From contig NW_003314371.1 in NCBI RefSeq assembly GCF_000143415.4, positions 472,788 through 536,787 of the forward strand: a DNA stretch of 64,000 bases, written 5' to 3'. Position numbers and translations under genes: made by a program. Position 1 is the first letter of the stretch. Each line of letters begins with the position of its first letter. Below, in pieces: positions 43,839 to 54,451 of the stretch. Source of the DNA: Selaginella moellendorffii. Taxonomy: Eukaryota; Streptophyta; Lycopodiopsida; Selaginellales; Selaginellaceae. A model generated the notes under the pieces. That model searched no databases. It was not told where the DNA came from and worked only from the letters and a program-made list of their open reading frames with translations.

Positions 43839-45844
43839 TTAACGAGCAAGAGGGCTGGTGGTGGCGGTGATGTCCTGGAACACGCGAAGTCGCCGGCTCT
43901 GCTCCTGGAGCTGCTGCAATTGCTGCTGGAATGAAGAAGAGGTGGAAGAACTCGAGGGCGGTGGCCTCGGATCGTTGAGCCCCAGCCCCTTGGGACTCTG
44001 GATGAATCCTAGCTCGCCACCCAGGCACGACGCGGACGGCAGCAGCACCTGGAAAGGCTGGTGTTGACGACGATCATCGCTGGCTCCTCCGCTAAACAGC
44101 TGCTGCTTCACGGGAGACGAAGCAGCCGACTTGGAGATTCCCGGAGGTGGTCGTAGAGAAGCATTGCCAGGAGGAGCTGCTGCAACCAAAACTAGAGACT
44201 CATGGGTCCATCGATCAAAAGAAACTACAGGAGAAAGAAGCAGGAACTTTTCTTTACCTCCCAGATTGTCGAAGGACTCCAGCGAGAGGGATCTCCGAGC
44301 GGTGGCAGAGGGGCGTGGCGGCTTGCTGGGCGAAAACTTGAGGCTGTTGCTGCTCGTGTTGGTGGCCATGGCGCCAGAGTTAGAGTTCGAGTTTGCATTG
44401 ACGCACAGCAGCTCCAGCTTCTTCTTGAGCGCCTCCGCCGCAAGAAAATGGTGATCCTCCTGCTGCTGGGCGATGATGTTTACGTTGGCGTTCTCATCCG
44501 CATCGTCAACAAGATTATACTCTTCCTCCTCCTCCTCGTCGTAGTCCCAGGAATCGTACGTGGGCATCTGCTGGCTTCGCGGCTGGGTTTGCTGCTGCTG
44601 CTGCTGGAGGCGATGTTGGTGGATTTCAATCTCTTGCTTGAGCTTGGATTGAGCTTGGGGAGCGTGGGCAACAAGACGTAAAATGCCGGTGCTTGGCAAG
44701 TGCTGCGGCTGATGTTGCTGTCCTTGCTCCATCTCCGCCAGCATCTCCTGTGCGCGCTCGTAAGACTTAAGGTGCGAGTCGGCACCCCAACGAGCATCTG
44801 AGGATGCGGGCATCACGCTCTTGAGTAGCACTTTGGCCTCGTCCACGCGACCTTGCTTCATCAAGCAAATGCCCAGGTTACACATCTTGTTGTTGTCCGG
44901 TTCCATGGACAGAGCTTTCCTGCCAATGATCCACAGCTTATGATCAATCGATTCAATGGGATTGCCTACCTGTAGACTGCCTCCGCTGCGATGAAATCGG
45001 ATTGCTGCATGTACGCCCAGCCCAGATTCCCCTGCAAAGGACAAGATCGATCGATCGATCGATGAGAAAGAGCAAGAGCAAGAGCAAGAGCAAGAGCAAG
45101 AAGTTTCTTTCGCTGACCAGCAAGCGTGTGGCCTCCTGCTCGATGGAAACTTGGAACTTCTTGCCTTGCGAGCGCGCGGTCTTGGTCCGCTTGCCATTGA
45201 AGGCGAGGCCCGCGTAGATCAGCTGGAGCTTGTGCTTGAGGAGAGCGATCTGATCGTCCAGCCGGCCACACCTCTGGGAGAGAGAGAATCGCCCAAGTCA
45301 GCGATTTCATCGATCCATGTCCGAGAGACTGGATTTGGGGGAAAAAGGGGGCTTACCTTGTAGAGATCGAGGAGGACATTGTCCAGCGACTCCTGGGCTT
45401 GATCCGAGCAGCGCCCGCGCAGCGATTTGATGGCCTCGATCGCCTCCTCGGGCCGGTTCTGCTGCTTCATCACGATCGCCATGTCCTTGAGCGCGCTGTC
45501 CACGCGGTCGCCCGCATTGATCGCCGCCCAGAAGAGCGCGATGGCCTTGTCCGGCTCCTTGTCCACCAGCTGCCAAAAGGGGGTTCTCTCAGAGATGCGA
45601 TGCGAGACAGTGCGCGACCGATCGATCGATCGATCGGATGGAATTGGTCCCTTTCTTTTACCTGGACGTGCTTGGCGCGGACGTAGGGCGAGTCCCCCAG
45701 CGGCACCTTGTGGATGACGTGAAAGGAATCGGCGCGCGAGGGAGGGCGCTTGCCGGCGGCGACGAGCGGCTTGACCGGTGAGCAGGGCGCCGATTTGCTC
45801 ATCCTGGGATGCGGGGGAAGATTGCTGGAGCTGCTGTTCCACAT
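43839..45844 (-). CDS. TPR protein of the MS5/POLLENLESS3/TDM1-SDI1 family
   Basis: Six exons on the minus strand: 45662-45844, 45357-45569, 45118-45273, 44970-45031, 44258-44919 and 43839-44179, giving 538 residues. MAIVMKQQNRPEEAIEAIKS, CSDQAQESLDNVLLDLYKRC, LDDQIALLKHKLQLI, AFNGKRTKTARSQGKKFQVS, GNLGWAYMQQSDFIAAEAVY and PDNNKMCNLGICLMKQGR are the conserved TPR core of this plant family. Members regulate meiotic exit (TDM1/MS5) or sulfur-starvation responses (SDI1). The C-terminal half is Gln/Ser-rich with an acidic YDEEEEEEYNL segment. Intron 5 (78 bp) is in-frame and stop-free, so retention would add 26 residues. Introns hold GATC and agagca microsatellites. A broken inverted copy lies at 50690. 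Confidence 0.85.
45045..45101. repeat. Microsatellites in an MS5-like intron
   Basis: A (GATC)n run at 45045-45063 is followed by an (agagca)n run at about 45069-45100, both inside intron 3. A second GATC run sits in intron 1 at about 45620-45636. Confidence 0.85.
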
Positions 45845-46196
45845 TCTCCTTTCCTCCGCGATCGCTGGAGCGCGCTAGCAGCTAGAAAATCGAGAGGAGC
45901 GAGAGCGGGAGGAGAGCGCGCGAGAGAAAGAAGAAGAAGGAGAGAGATTTTCTAACAGCCACAATCCGTGCTCTGCTGCCCGTTGGAGCACTTTAGGGCA
46001 AGCGCTCTCCCAACGGTCGAATCCTGGTGCGTACGGTATCGCGCGTACGGAGGGAGCGTACGGCGCGGTGGAGCATATTTGGAGAATTAGATCCGCTTGT
46101 TCTCCTCGCAAGTTGGATGGCTTCGTTCCAGACAAGAAAGAATTTTTCCAGTTGAATCACTGTGATTTTTGTTTGTTTGTTTTTTTCTTTCATGAG
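45845..46196. promoter_or_regulatory. MS5-like 5' region / Maf 3' region
   Basis: This 352-bp gap lies between two minus-strand genes. A purine-rich GA stretch (gagagaaagaagaagaagg) at about 45915-45950 lies 70-100 bp before the MS5-like ATG and fits a GA-rich core promoter or leader. No gene seen. Confidence 0.4.
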
Positions 46197-47327
46197 CTAC
46201 TTATTTGGTTCTTTGTTGCGAGAGAGCGAGTCGCGGATGAGAGTGTGCGTGAGCTCCTTGGGCAATCCCATGACGCTGTCAAGAGTTCCAATCTAGAAAA
46301 ACCAAAGCAAAGGCACGCTTTTGGTTTGGTGCTTGGATTCTTCAAACCGGAAATTCGTTTTACCATGGACTGGACAAATGGAGAGACGAGGGGATGCTCC
46401 ACCAGGAGGCCGCCGGCGGCATACAGGACCGACCCTTCCTTGATCTGAAACAACAAACGAGTAAAGTTTTGGAATCCTTGCCAAGCTCTCGGGAAGGCAA
46501 AGCAAAAGACAAATAGCTATTTACCAGATCGTCGATTACTTGCTCGGGAATAGGATGGAAGTAAATCTGCGAAGAAGAAACCAAGCTCGAGAAAGACCAA
46601 AAAAAAAAAGAAGCTTTGGTTTTCTTGCCTCGGCTTTGTCGATGCTACCATTGCTGACTCCAGTGGTCACATTTGTCACAAGCACGGCACTCACTGTGAT
46701 GGCTGGGTCTCGCGCGTAGCCTGCCAAAACAAAGCATGGAAGAATCACAAAGTGCAAACGAAGAACCACGTAAGAATGAATCTCAAGCTTACCAGCGATG
46801 AAGGTGCGAGCTTCGTCGCCATTCAATGGCTTCTCGCGCACAACACCTCCGTTCACCACGACCGGTATTTTCAAGAACGAGGGAGATTAGACAACGTTGT
46901 ACGAGCGACAGGAATAAGAACTCACCTGGTCCGCGGTGATGAGAAGAACTTCTTCGTCCGAAGTTTCGAGGCTTGTGATCCGTGGCAAGATAGCTTGAGC
47001 CTGCGAAAACCGCTGATGGTTGATGCGCGTGAACTTAAAGACGTCTCACCTTGGCGTGAGCAAGCGCCATGACCAGCTCTTCCGGAGTTTCTCTTCGAAT
47101 GGCACGCTCATCGATGTCCGCCGACTGGAAAAAGAAGAGTATGAGAAGGAAAAAGAAGAGAGAGAGGCTACCATCACAGTGAAGTTGTAACCCATCTCTC
47201 GAAGAACCGCTTGCCGCGTTTGTGAGGAAGAACCCAGTATGATCTACCAAAGGAAAATGGCGGTGGAACGCTTGTATATCGATCGAACACCGCATACCTT
47301 GACACTCCCGAGCTCTTCCAAGCCCAT
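46197..47327 (-). CDS. Maf-like nucleoside triphosphate pyrophosphatase
   Basis: Nine exons on the minus strand: 47298-47327, 47172-47243, 47050-47124, 46926-47000, 46793-46862, 46629-46720, 46525-46566, 46364-46444 and 46197-46292, giving 210 residues. IILGSSSQTRQAVLREMGY carries the Maf Ser/Arg motif. SADIDERAIR, ITADQ (catalytic Asp), REKP and VLYAAGGLLVEHP follow in the family order. Maf proteins hydrolyse modified or canonical nucleotides such as dTTP and UTP (house-cleaning). Intron 6 has a GC donor (GAG then GCAAGA). The exon 5 acceptor reads CG instead of AG at 46863-46864, so either splicing is non-canonical or the gene is damaged. The start codon is 37 bp from the divergent methyltransferase start. 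Confidence 0.82.
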
Positions 47328-47364
47328 TCTTACACAAGTTTAGGGCACCCAGAGGCGCTGAGCC
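47328..47364. promoter_or_regulatory. 37-bp gap between divergent Maf and methyltransferase start codons
   Basis: The ATG of Maf (minus, 47327) and of the methyltransferase (plus, 47365) are back to back. Each promoter must therefore lie within or beyond the other's transcribed region. Confidence 0.6.
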
Positions 47365-48423
47365 ATGGCTGAGGACGTTCGCTCCTACCTCGAGCCTTCA
47401 TACTGGTAAGCCGTTAGCAACTTTGGTGGATCATCATCCCTTGCAGGGACGAGAGGTTTTCCAGGGAGAGCCACTACGAGTGGTTCAAGGACTACTCCCA
47501 GTTCCAGCATTTGATCCACGCTCATTGCAGTGGCAAAAACGCAAAGGTACGTGTTTGGCTAAGCAAGGCGCTGGTTTCCTCACGTAGAGGAGGAGTTCAC
47601 ACTAGATTTTGGAACTTGGATGTGGCAACTCGCGCATGAGCGAAGATATGTACCGAGACGGCTTCACGGACATCACAGCGACTGATCTCTCGCCTGTGGC
47701 TGTGGAGAGCAAGCGACGGAGATGCTCCGACTTGAACTATGGTATTCTTCTCGGCATTTCTTCTTTTCAGCTTTGTCATTCTTGTCTCTCCAGGCATCAA
47801 AGTTCTTGTAGCTGATATCATGGACATGCCATTCAAGGACGCGAGCTTCGACGTTGTGATCGAGAAGGGAGTGATGGTATGATACAGAGATAGTGTTTGG
47901 CTTTTATATCGGATCAAAATCAAAGGAACAAACAGGATGTTCTCTTCGTGGACAGCGGGAGTCCCTGGGATCCAGAGCCCCAAACAAGAGCCCGAGTTGA
48001 CGCGACGCTCAAAGAGGTACACCGAGTTCTTGGAGCGAATGGTGTTTTCATCTCAATAGCATTTGGCCAGGCAAGAAAGACTTTGATCTTAGAGCTTCTA
48101 CTCTCTTTTTAACTCTTTGCCTTGACAGCCTCACTTTCGACGCCCCTTTTTCGAGGCCAGTGGCTTCGAGTGGTCCATGGAGTACTCAACCTTTGGAGAC
48201 TCGTTCCACTATTATTTTTATACGCTAAGAAAGGTTGTCTCTTTCCTCCCCGATCAATCTTTAAAACGCTCTAACATCGTTTCACCAGGGAATGGCCAGA
48301 AAGGTTTTGCCTCGAGACTCGATGGAAATCACAAGCATTGACATGGTGCAGGAGCAAATGGATGACGAAGATTATATCATGAGAACCATGATGGTCGATG
48401 ACGACAAAACCACGTCCAGTTGA
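47365..48423 (+). CDS. METTL13/EEF1AKMT4-like SAM-dependent methyltransferase
   Basis: Seven exons, 47365-47405, 47447-47546, 47606-47741, 47794-47876, 47936-48070, 48129-48233 and 48289-48423, give 244 residues. WDERFSRESHYEWFKDYSQF, SAM motif I ILELGCGNSRMSEDMY (about residues 48-63), ITATDLSPVAVE, KVLVADIMDMPFKDASFD and VVIEKGVMDVLF define the small class I methyltransferase family of eEF1A lysine methyltransferase 4/METTL13 N-domains. Intron 5 has a GC donor (CAG then GCAAGA). The substrate is inferred only from family. Two pseudogene copies lie at about 52868 and 53620. Confidence 0.85.
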
Positions 48424-48424
48424 T

Positions 48425-48865
48425 CGATCATTCCAAATGTCCTCGAGGTCCGAAACACTCTCGCAGCCTATATCCCCATCGTGTAACTGGCATGCAGTGA
48501 AGGCCGTCCAGGCAACATTGTCGCATGGCGGGCCAAATCCTTGGCGAGCACCCACTCGCACCACACACCCCGCCGACCAGCACGCTGCTCTAGTGTGGCA
48601 GCACGCCAAAGTCGATGCAGCGCCATCCGGGGTCCAAATCGCCGCAGTGCTTGCAAGCGAGAAGAGCGCTCAAGAACGATGTCTCATAGGGCCAAACCGA
48701 CGTAGCAGCACGCTTGCAATCCCCACAGCTCGAGCACCACGCTATCATGGGGCACTGTGTCCAAGACTATCAAGCAACCGGAACGTCCGATCCTGGCAGT
48801 TCAGACGTTTCTTTCTGGCATTCTCACAAAGGTGGCCTCCGCTTCCAGAAGATAGATATATGCAC
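48425..48865 (-). pseudogene. PPR pseudogene fragment (3' part of the 54452 gene)
   Basis: Minus-strand sequence homologous to 54425-54985, the C-terminal end of the intact PPR gene (compare DNVAWTAFTACQLHDGDI with DHVAWTAFLAACQLHDGDI). It has internal deletions and frameshifts and lacks the N-terminal two-thirds. It directly follows the intact methyltransferase, as the intact PPR follows a methyltransferase pseudogene. Confidence 0.75.
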
Positions 48866-49210
48866 AGGCGGTCCGTCTGGAGTCCGAGGTAGTGGACAAA
48901 ACGCCCGTGGTCGTGAAGATGCTGGCTGGAGCTGGATTCGTGGGCGATGCCAGGAACGTTTTTGAGAGCTGCAAGAGTTCGCGTAAGGATCCGGTGTCGT
49001 GATCAAGGCGTATGCACAGCATGGAAACATGGCGGAAGTTATCGATATTTTCCGGGGACCGTCACCTTAGTGAGTGCATTCTCATCGCTTGCAGCCGGGC
49101 CGGTTTGCTGGAGGAATCCATCTACCAGTTTGGATCTATGAGCTCGGATCACTGGCTCGCTGGGTGTAAGATCCACAGAACGAGCGAGGAAACTCTGAGA
49201 AGGATGGAGT
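48866..49210 (+). pseudogene. PPR-like remnant, plus strand
   Basis: Fragments on the plus strand read VVVKMLAGAGFVGDARNVFE and then, after a frameshift, VVIKAYAQHGNMAEVIDIF and ILIACSRAGLLEESIY. These are typical PPR-motif phrases separated by stops and frame changes. It is unrelated in orientation to the minus-strand fragment before it. Confidence 0.45.
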
Positions 49211-49750
49211 CCCGGTCGGGCGGGCTGTGGAGACGAGGAAGAGGGTGCTCTCGTCTAACCGGGGCGGGAAGAGTGTCGTGCTCGTGGGATTGTTCGATCC
49301 GAGGCGAGCAAGCAGCAGATTGATCAGGATTCGCTCGTCATTCTCACCAGATGCCCGAAGATGAAGATCCAGCATCCGGTGGAAGACAAGAGTTGCTCCC
49401 CCGGAAGAGGTGTGACTATTTTCTCCGCCTGTGATCTCTTGTCCATGTGGATTGGATTGGCCAAAAAGAACACAAAGTTCCTCTTTGGGTTCCTTTAGAT
49501 TTGGAAGAAGAAATATTTGTCCACTACTGACGTACACTATCATCCGGAACAACAAGCCTGGTGGATTTAGCTCAAGGACGACGAGCTGCTGAACACTAGC
49601 ACCAAGAGCATCCCAAGAGAAGCTGTGGCGGAAGTGTGCGTCCAGGTACTCACAGCTGAGAAAGTCTAGCACTACTTTCGCTGAAGACCAAGTATCAAAG
49701 AGTGATGAAGCTAGAATCGAATGATCTACGATGGTTGCTGGCTCTAAACA
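49211..49750. other. Region without a supported gene
   Basis: A 210-codon open frame exists on the minus strand (49136-49768), but it lacks recognisable motifs and starts at a non-ATG codon. It overlaps the PPR remnant. I do not call a gene here. Confidence 0.4.
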
Positions 49751-50400
49751 TTGGCCACGATCGAGCAAGCTCCAACCACGCTACTTCCATCACTACTTAG
49801 CAGCGAATCACCCGGCAAAGTCATCCAAGTCACAGGAGGCATCGCCCTAAAAACAAGAGAGGGGCTGGGGGTAGATCTGAGCATCTTTGGGGATGTCAAA
49901 GTTCTGCGAACGAGTACCTACGTGGTCCGTTGTGGAGATGGATCATGTGGCACTGTTGTTGATCCACAGAATACTTTCATGGTGACCATAGTGGGTGGGT
50001 TGTGGGGAAAGAGGTGAAAGTTTACCAGCAGGGGAACGAAGTAAAGATCATGTCCTAATCAGATTTGGTACTTCTCAAGTCTAATGGCCAAAGCATGCTT
50101 GCTCCAGTGGTTAACATTGAGGACCCAATCAGCCTATGTGGCATGAAATATATGTTAATTGGGTTATCAGGGCGAAATGCTAGTCTCCTTCCACGGGAAG
50201 GCATTCTCCAAGGCCACGCTCGCATGGATTCATTTATGATAGGTAAGCTCACTTTGCTTTCATTCTTTCTAATGTTATAGAACAAATGTAGGTTCGAGTG
50301 GGTCAAGCAAAGGTGACTCTGGTGGTGGTGTATTCGACATCAACAACCCCAGGATTTTATTGAATATTGGACACAGTCCCAGCATCACAGATGCGGTTCA
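49751..50400 (+). pseudogene. Trypsin/Deg-like serine protease remnant
   Basis: In consecutive plus-strand frames: GTVVDPQNTFMVT (like the GSGFVVDP...LTN start of Deg-type proteases), then after a frame change GKEVKVYQQGNEVKI, a stop, SDLVLLKSNG (catalytic-Asp region), GMKYMLIGLSGR, and after a probable intron at about 50242-50291 SSKGDSGGGVFDI with the GDSGG nucleophile box. A His of the triad is not visible. The combination supports an old trypsin-like peptidase gene, now interrupted by at least one frameshift and one stop. Confidence 0.4.
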
Positions 50401-50689
50401 AGATCGATAGCGGCATGGATAGTACCAGGTCAAGCAATCAAGGCACCATGATCACGCTCTTCTGTCTATTTATGTTCTATCTACGTTTGCTTTTTATTCA
50501 TAGTTATTCAGATTTTCTAGTGTGCTATGTTTACTTTTCAGCGTTGTAATTGATTAAGTGTGCTGTCCTTCGTTTATTCACTTGGCTCGACCGGATGTGC
50601 CGGAGCCGCTCCAGCCGTTTCAAGTTAAACTTGCCTTGAATTTAGAGTTGCACGCTAGATTTGTTACGATTACCTGAAAGATGTCATAG

Positions 50690-51568
50690 GGGAATCTGGG
50701 CTGGGCGTACACGGAGCATCGCTCGCTCGATGAATCGATTGATCATAAGCTGTGCATCATCAAACCGGACAACAACGAGATGTGTAACCTGGGCATCTGC
50801 TTGATCAAGCAATGTTGCGTGGACGAGGACAAAGTGCTACTCAAGAGCATAACGAAGGTATCCTCAGATAATCTCAGGGGCGTAGAATTGCATTTTAAGA
50901 CTTACGAAATAGCACAGGAGATGGAGAAAGGACAGCAACATCAGGCGTAACACTTGCCAAGCATTGGCATTTTGCGTCTTTGTGCCCACGCTCCCCAGCT
51001 CGAGCAAGAGATTGAAATCCCCTCCAGCAGCAAACCCAGCCGGAAAGCCAGCAGATGCCCACGTACGATTCCTGGGACTACGAAGAGGAGGAGGAGTATA
51101 ATCTTGATCTTGCGGTAGAGGCGCTCAAGAAGAAGCTGGAGCTGCTGTGCGTCAATGCAAACTCCAATGCCAAACAACAGCCTAAACTTCTCCGCCATCG
51201 CCAAAAGTTATTTCTTATTCATTCTCCTGATGGTCGATCGACCCATGATGGCTCTCGTTTTGGTTGCAGCAGCTCCTCGTGGCAATACTTCTCTACGACC
51301 ACCACCCGGAATCTCCAAGTCGGCGGCTTCCTCTCCCGTAAAGCAGCAGCTGCTTAGCGGAGGAGCTAGGGATGATCGCAAGGCCACCGCCCTCGAGTTC
51401 TTTCACCTCTTCGTCATTCCAGGAGCAATTGCAGCAGCTGCAGGAGCAGAACCGGCTACTTTGCGTGTTCCAGGACATCACCGCCACCACCAGCCCTCTT
51501 GCTCGTTAATGGGTTTATCGCTCCCATCAGCGATGCGACACCTCAGTCGCTCAGATCTGTGTCTTTAA
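50690..51568 (+). pseudogene. MS5/TDM1-like pseudogene (3' part, inverted copy)
   Basis: Plus-strand sequence homologous to exons 4-6 of the gene at 43839-45844, including intron sequence and the 3' flank to about 51568, so it is a DNA-level duplicate. It begins at GGGAATCTGGGCTGGGCGTAC and has frameshifts and large internal deletions (the Gln-rich and VDDADENANVN regions are lost). The end (QDITATTSPLAR) is readable. Confidence 0.8.
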
Positions 51569-51822
51569 AATTTGTAGCGATTCCTTCTTAAGCAAACGGA
51601 AATTGCCACAAATGCTCCACAATATCCTCGGCGTACATGAAGCCAGAACTTAAGATTGATTAAGAAAACTCTTGCCGTTCACATGTATGCAGAACATGCA
51701 GGATGGATCTCTTTCGTCCTTGGCTACGTAGAGCCTATTTTGCACAGTTGAAGCTCTTCCATGTTAATCTCGAAGTCCAAAATTTAGTTCAGTAACTATT
51801 CGCTTATCAAACGACCACCTTT

Positions 51823-52785
51823 CTATGCCATGGTAGGCCGATACTGTGCCACCGCCTGGAGTCGCCCTGGGTATTTTACTCGGTACCAGTCCTTCTTGTA
51901 GGCCTCCATGAAAAACACCGTGGCGTTGTCGATGGGGAGCCCATAGACACTACCATCCTCGTCTGTCCTGACAACAATCCCACTCACCCTGAGCTCCTTG
52001 GCCGAGTCCCATCTCACGATAATATCGCCCGTTTGGACACCAGGTACGATGCCAGCCGGTTCATTTGATAGGTAGAGCTTCTTGATGATCGCAGGGAGCT
52101 CAACTCCCCCAGCCCCATCCTGCGCCCGCCGCACAAAAACTGCCTCTTCGTTTTGAGGCCCACCCGGCATGAGGGGCACCCCAGGCAGTTTCAGCTGAAT
52201 CAGAAAAACAGCCAATCAGGGTGAATCAGGATTTTGAAGCAGCAGCTTACAGGTTCCAAGAGCTCAACAGCAGCCACCCAGGGGTGCACCAGGGAAACAA
52301 CTTCGCCTTTCACAGTCTGCCCATTGATCGTCACAGTAACTTCTTCGCCTTCCTTCCACACAATCGTGTCTTTGTAGCCCACAACGATGCACGTCGGTTG
52401 TGGGCTCAGTGCTAAGGTCGTATCAGGGAGTCCAATGAAGAGTGCAGTACCTTTATTGTCACAGGTGCCCACAAACCGCAGCAGATCCAATGCGCCAGGA
52501 GGCGGGTTCACAGCCGTCGTCACAGAGAAAGAACCAGATACTATGGAGGTCGTCATGGAGGAAGAACCAGATACCATGGAGGTCGTCATGGAGGAAGAAC
52601 CAGAAACCATAATCTTCATATGCGCCTCTATTTGCTGTGAAAGCTAATGAGGTTGTCATTCCCAATCGAAGCTATTTACTTACCTCAAGTTTCCTCTGCA
52701 TCTCATCCAGCCTCGCATCCAGATTCTTCCGCTGCATCTCATCCAGCTTCTTCCGCTGCATCTCATCCAGATTCTTCCGCTGCAT
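51823..52785 (-). CDS. Unknown protein with N-terminal coiled-coil-like repeats
   Basis: Three exons on the minus strand, 52684-52785, 52251-52634 and 51823-52194, give 285 residues. The start at 52785 is the first ATG after a plausible acceptor (TTTCAG), so an upstream exon is possible. Exon 1 is repeats of MQRKNLDE (charged, helical). Next comes a thrice-repeated MVSGSSSMTTS segment. A globular part follows (VVGYKDTIVWKEGEEVTVTI, VQTGDIIVRWDSAKELRVSG, YKKDWYRVKYPG). I do not recognise the family. Parts of exon 1 and exon 2 are duplicated near 53480-53580. Confidence 0.55.
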
Positions 52786-52867
52786 CTGAAAGCAGCAGCA
52801 ACCTGAAGGACAAGGCACGAGTTATAGGAACGCAAGGGCTCAGTTCCTGCAAGCTTCATACCGACAA

Positions 52868-53450
52868 AACTTTAGGGCACCCCACCTAGAAATAGCAACT
52901 TGCGCTCATTGAGATTTTGGAACTTGCGCGCATGAGTACCAAGACGGCTTCACGGACATACATTGACTGATCTCTCGCCTGTGGGCAAGCGACGGAGATG
53001 CTCCGACTTGAATATGGTATTCTTCTCGGCATCAAAGTTCTTGTAGCTGATATCATGGACATGTCATTCAAGGACGCGAGCTTCGAGGTCGTGATCGGGT
53101 ATGATACAGAGACTTTTAAATCCGATCAAAATCAAAGGAAGGATGGGTTTCAAACAGGATGTTCTCTTCGTGGACAGCGGGAGTCCCACCCCAAGAGTTG
53201 GCGCGACACTCAAAGAGGTACACCGAGTTTGGTCAGGCAAGAAAGACTTTGCGTTCCACTATTATTTTTATACGATGAGAAAGGTTGTCCCTTTTCTCAA
53301 ACTTTAGAACGCAACGTTTCACCAGAGAAAGATTTCGAGACTCTCTGGAAAGCACAAGCATTGACATGGTGCAGGAGCAAAGAGATTACTTCATGACAAC
53401 CATGATGATCGACGACAAGAAAACCATTGAAAGAAGCTACTGGAGGCTTC
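52868..53450 (+). pseudogene. Methyltransferase pseudogene 1
   Basis: Collinear with the gene at 47365-48423, but with large deletions: exon 1 and 2 content is almost gone, the ELGCGNS motif is damaged, and exons 4-7 survive in shortened form (VLVADIMDMSFKDASFEV, DVLFVDSGSP, TSIDMVQEQ). Frames are broken. Introns are retained in part, so it is a DNA duplicate. Confidence 0.8.
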
Positions 53451-53619
53451 ACAGTAGGAAGAGGATTCACAGGAGGAGGGTTCGTAGCCGTCGTCACAGA
53501 GCCTGTCATTCCCAATTCAAGCTATTTACTTACCTCAAGTTTCCTCAGCATGTCATCCAGCTTCTGCTCAATCTTGCTCGCAAACAGCTCTGCACTCGTC
53601 TTGCTCGTAATTCACGCTA

Positions 53620-54423
53620 ACAGCCTCAGGGCACCCAGAGCCGGTGAGCGATCGTAGCAACCTTGACGGATCATCTTCCTCACAGGGTTTCCAGACTCCA
53701 GCGTTTGATTCATGCTCACGGTACGAGTTCATTCACAGCGAGCGGATTATCTGGAAGGGAACTTGGATGTGGCAACTCGCGCACGATATGTACCAAGATG
53801 GCTTCACAGACATCACAGCGACTGATCTCTCGCCTGGAGCGGAAGCGACGGAATGCTCCGACTTGTGGCATTCCTGGCATCACATGCCACTCAAGGACGC
53901 GAGCTTCGACATTGTGATCGAGAAGGTAGGATACAAAGATAGTGTTTGGCTTTTAGATCGGATCAAAACTAAAGGAAGGATGGGTTTTAAAGAGGATGTT
54001 CAGCGGGAGTCCCTGAGATCCCGAGATGACGCGACGCTCAATGGGGTACACGGAGTTCTTGAAGCAATGATCTTTTCATCTCTATCGCATTTGGCAAGAT
54101 CGAAAACTTGGATCTTAGAGCTGCTCTCTTCTGACTCTTTGCCTTAAGCCTCACCTATTTCGAGGCCAGTGGCTTCGAATGGTCCATGGAGTACTCAACC
54201 TTTGGAGACTCGTTCCACTATTATTTTTATAAGCTAAGAAATGTTGTCTCTTTCCTCCCCGATCAAACTTTAAAACGCTCTAACATCAGGGAATGGCCAG
54301 AAAGGTTTTGCTTCGAGAGTCGACGGAAATCACAAGCAATGAGATGGTGCAGGAGCAAATGCATGACGAAGATTATCTCATGAGAACCATGATGATCAAC
54401 GACGACAGAACCACGTCCAGGTG
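53620..54423 (+). pseudogene. Methyltransferase pseudogene 2
   Basis: A second collinear copy of 47341-48423. It retains the 5' flank and fragments matching each exon (MYQDGFTDITATDLSP, FKEDVQ, EASGFEWSMEYSTFGDSF) with deletions and frameshifts. It abuts the intact PPR gene in the same arrangement as the intact methyltransferase and the PPR fragment at 48425. Confidence 0.8.
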
Positions 54424-54451
54424 ATCGATCATTCCAAATGTCCTCAAAGTT

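Noticed and set aside
49136-49768. 210-codon minus-strand frame
   Set aside because: Non-ATG start, no recognisable motif, overlaps a PPR remnant; could be real but not supported.
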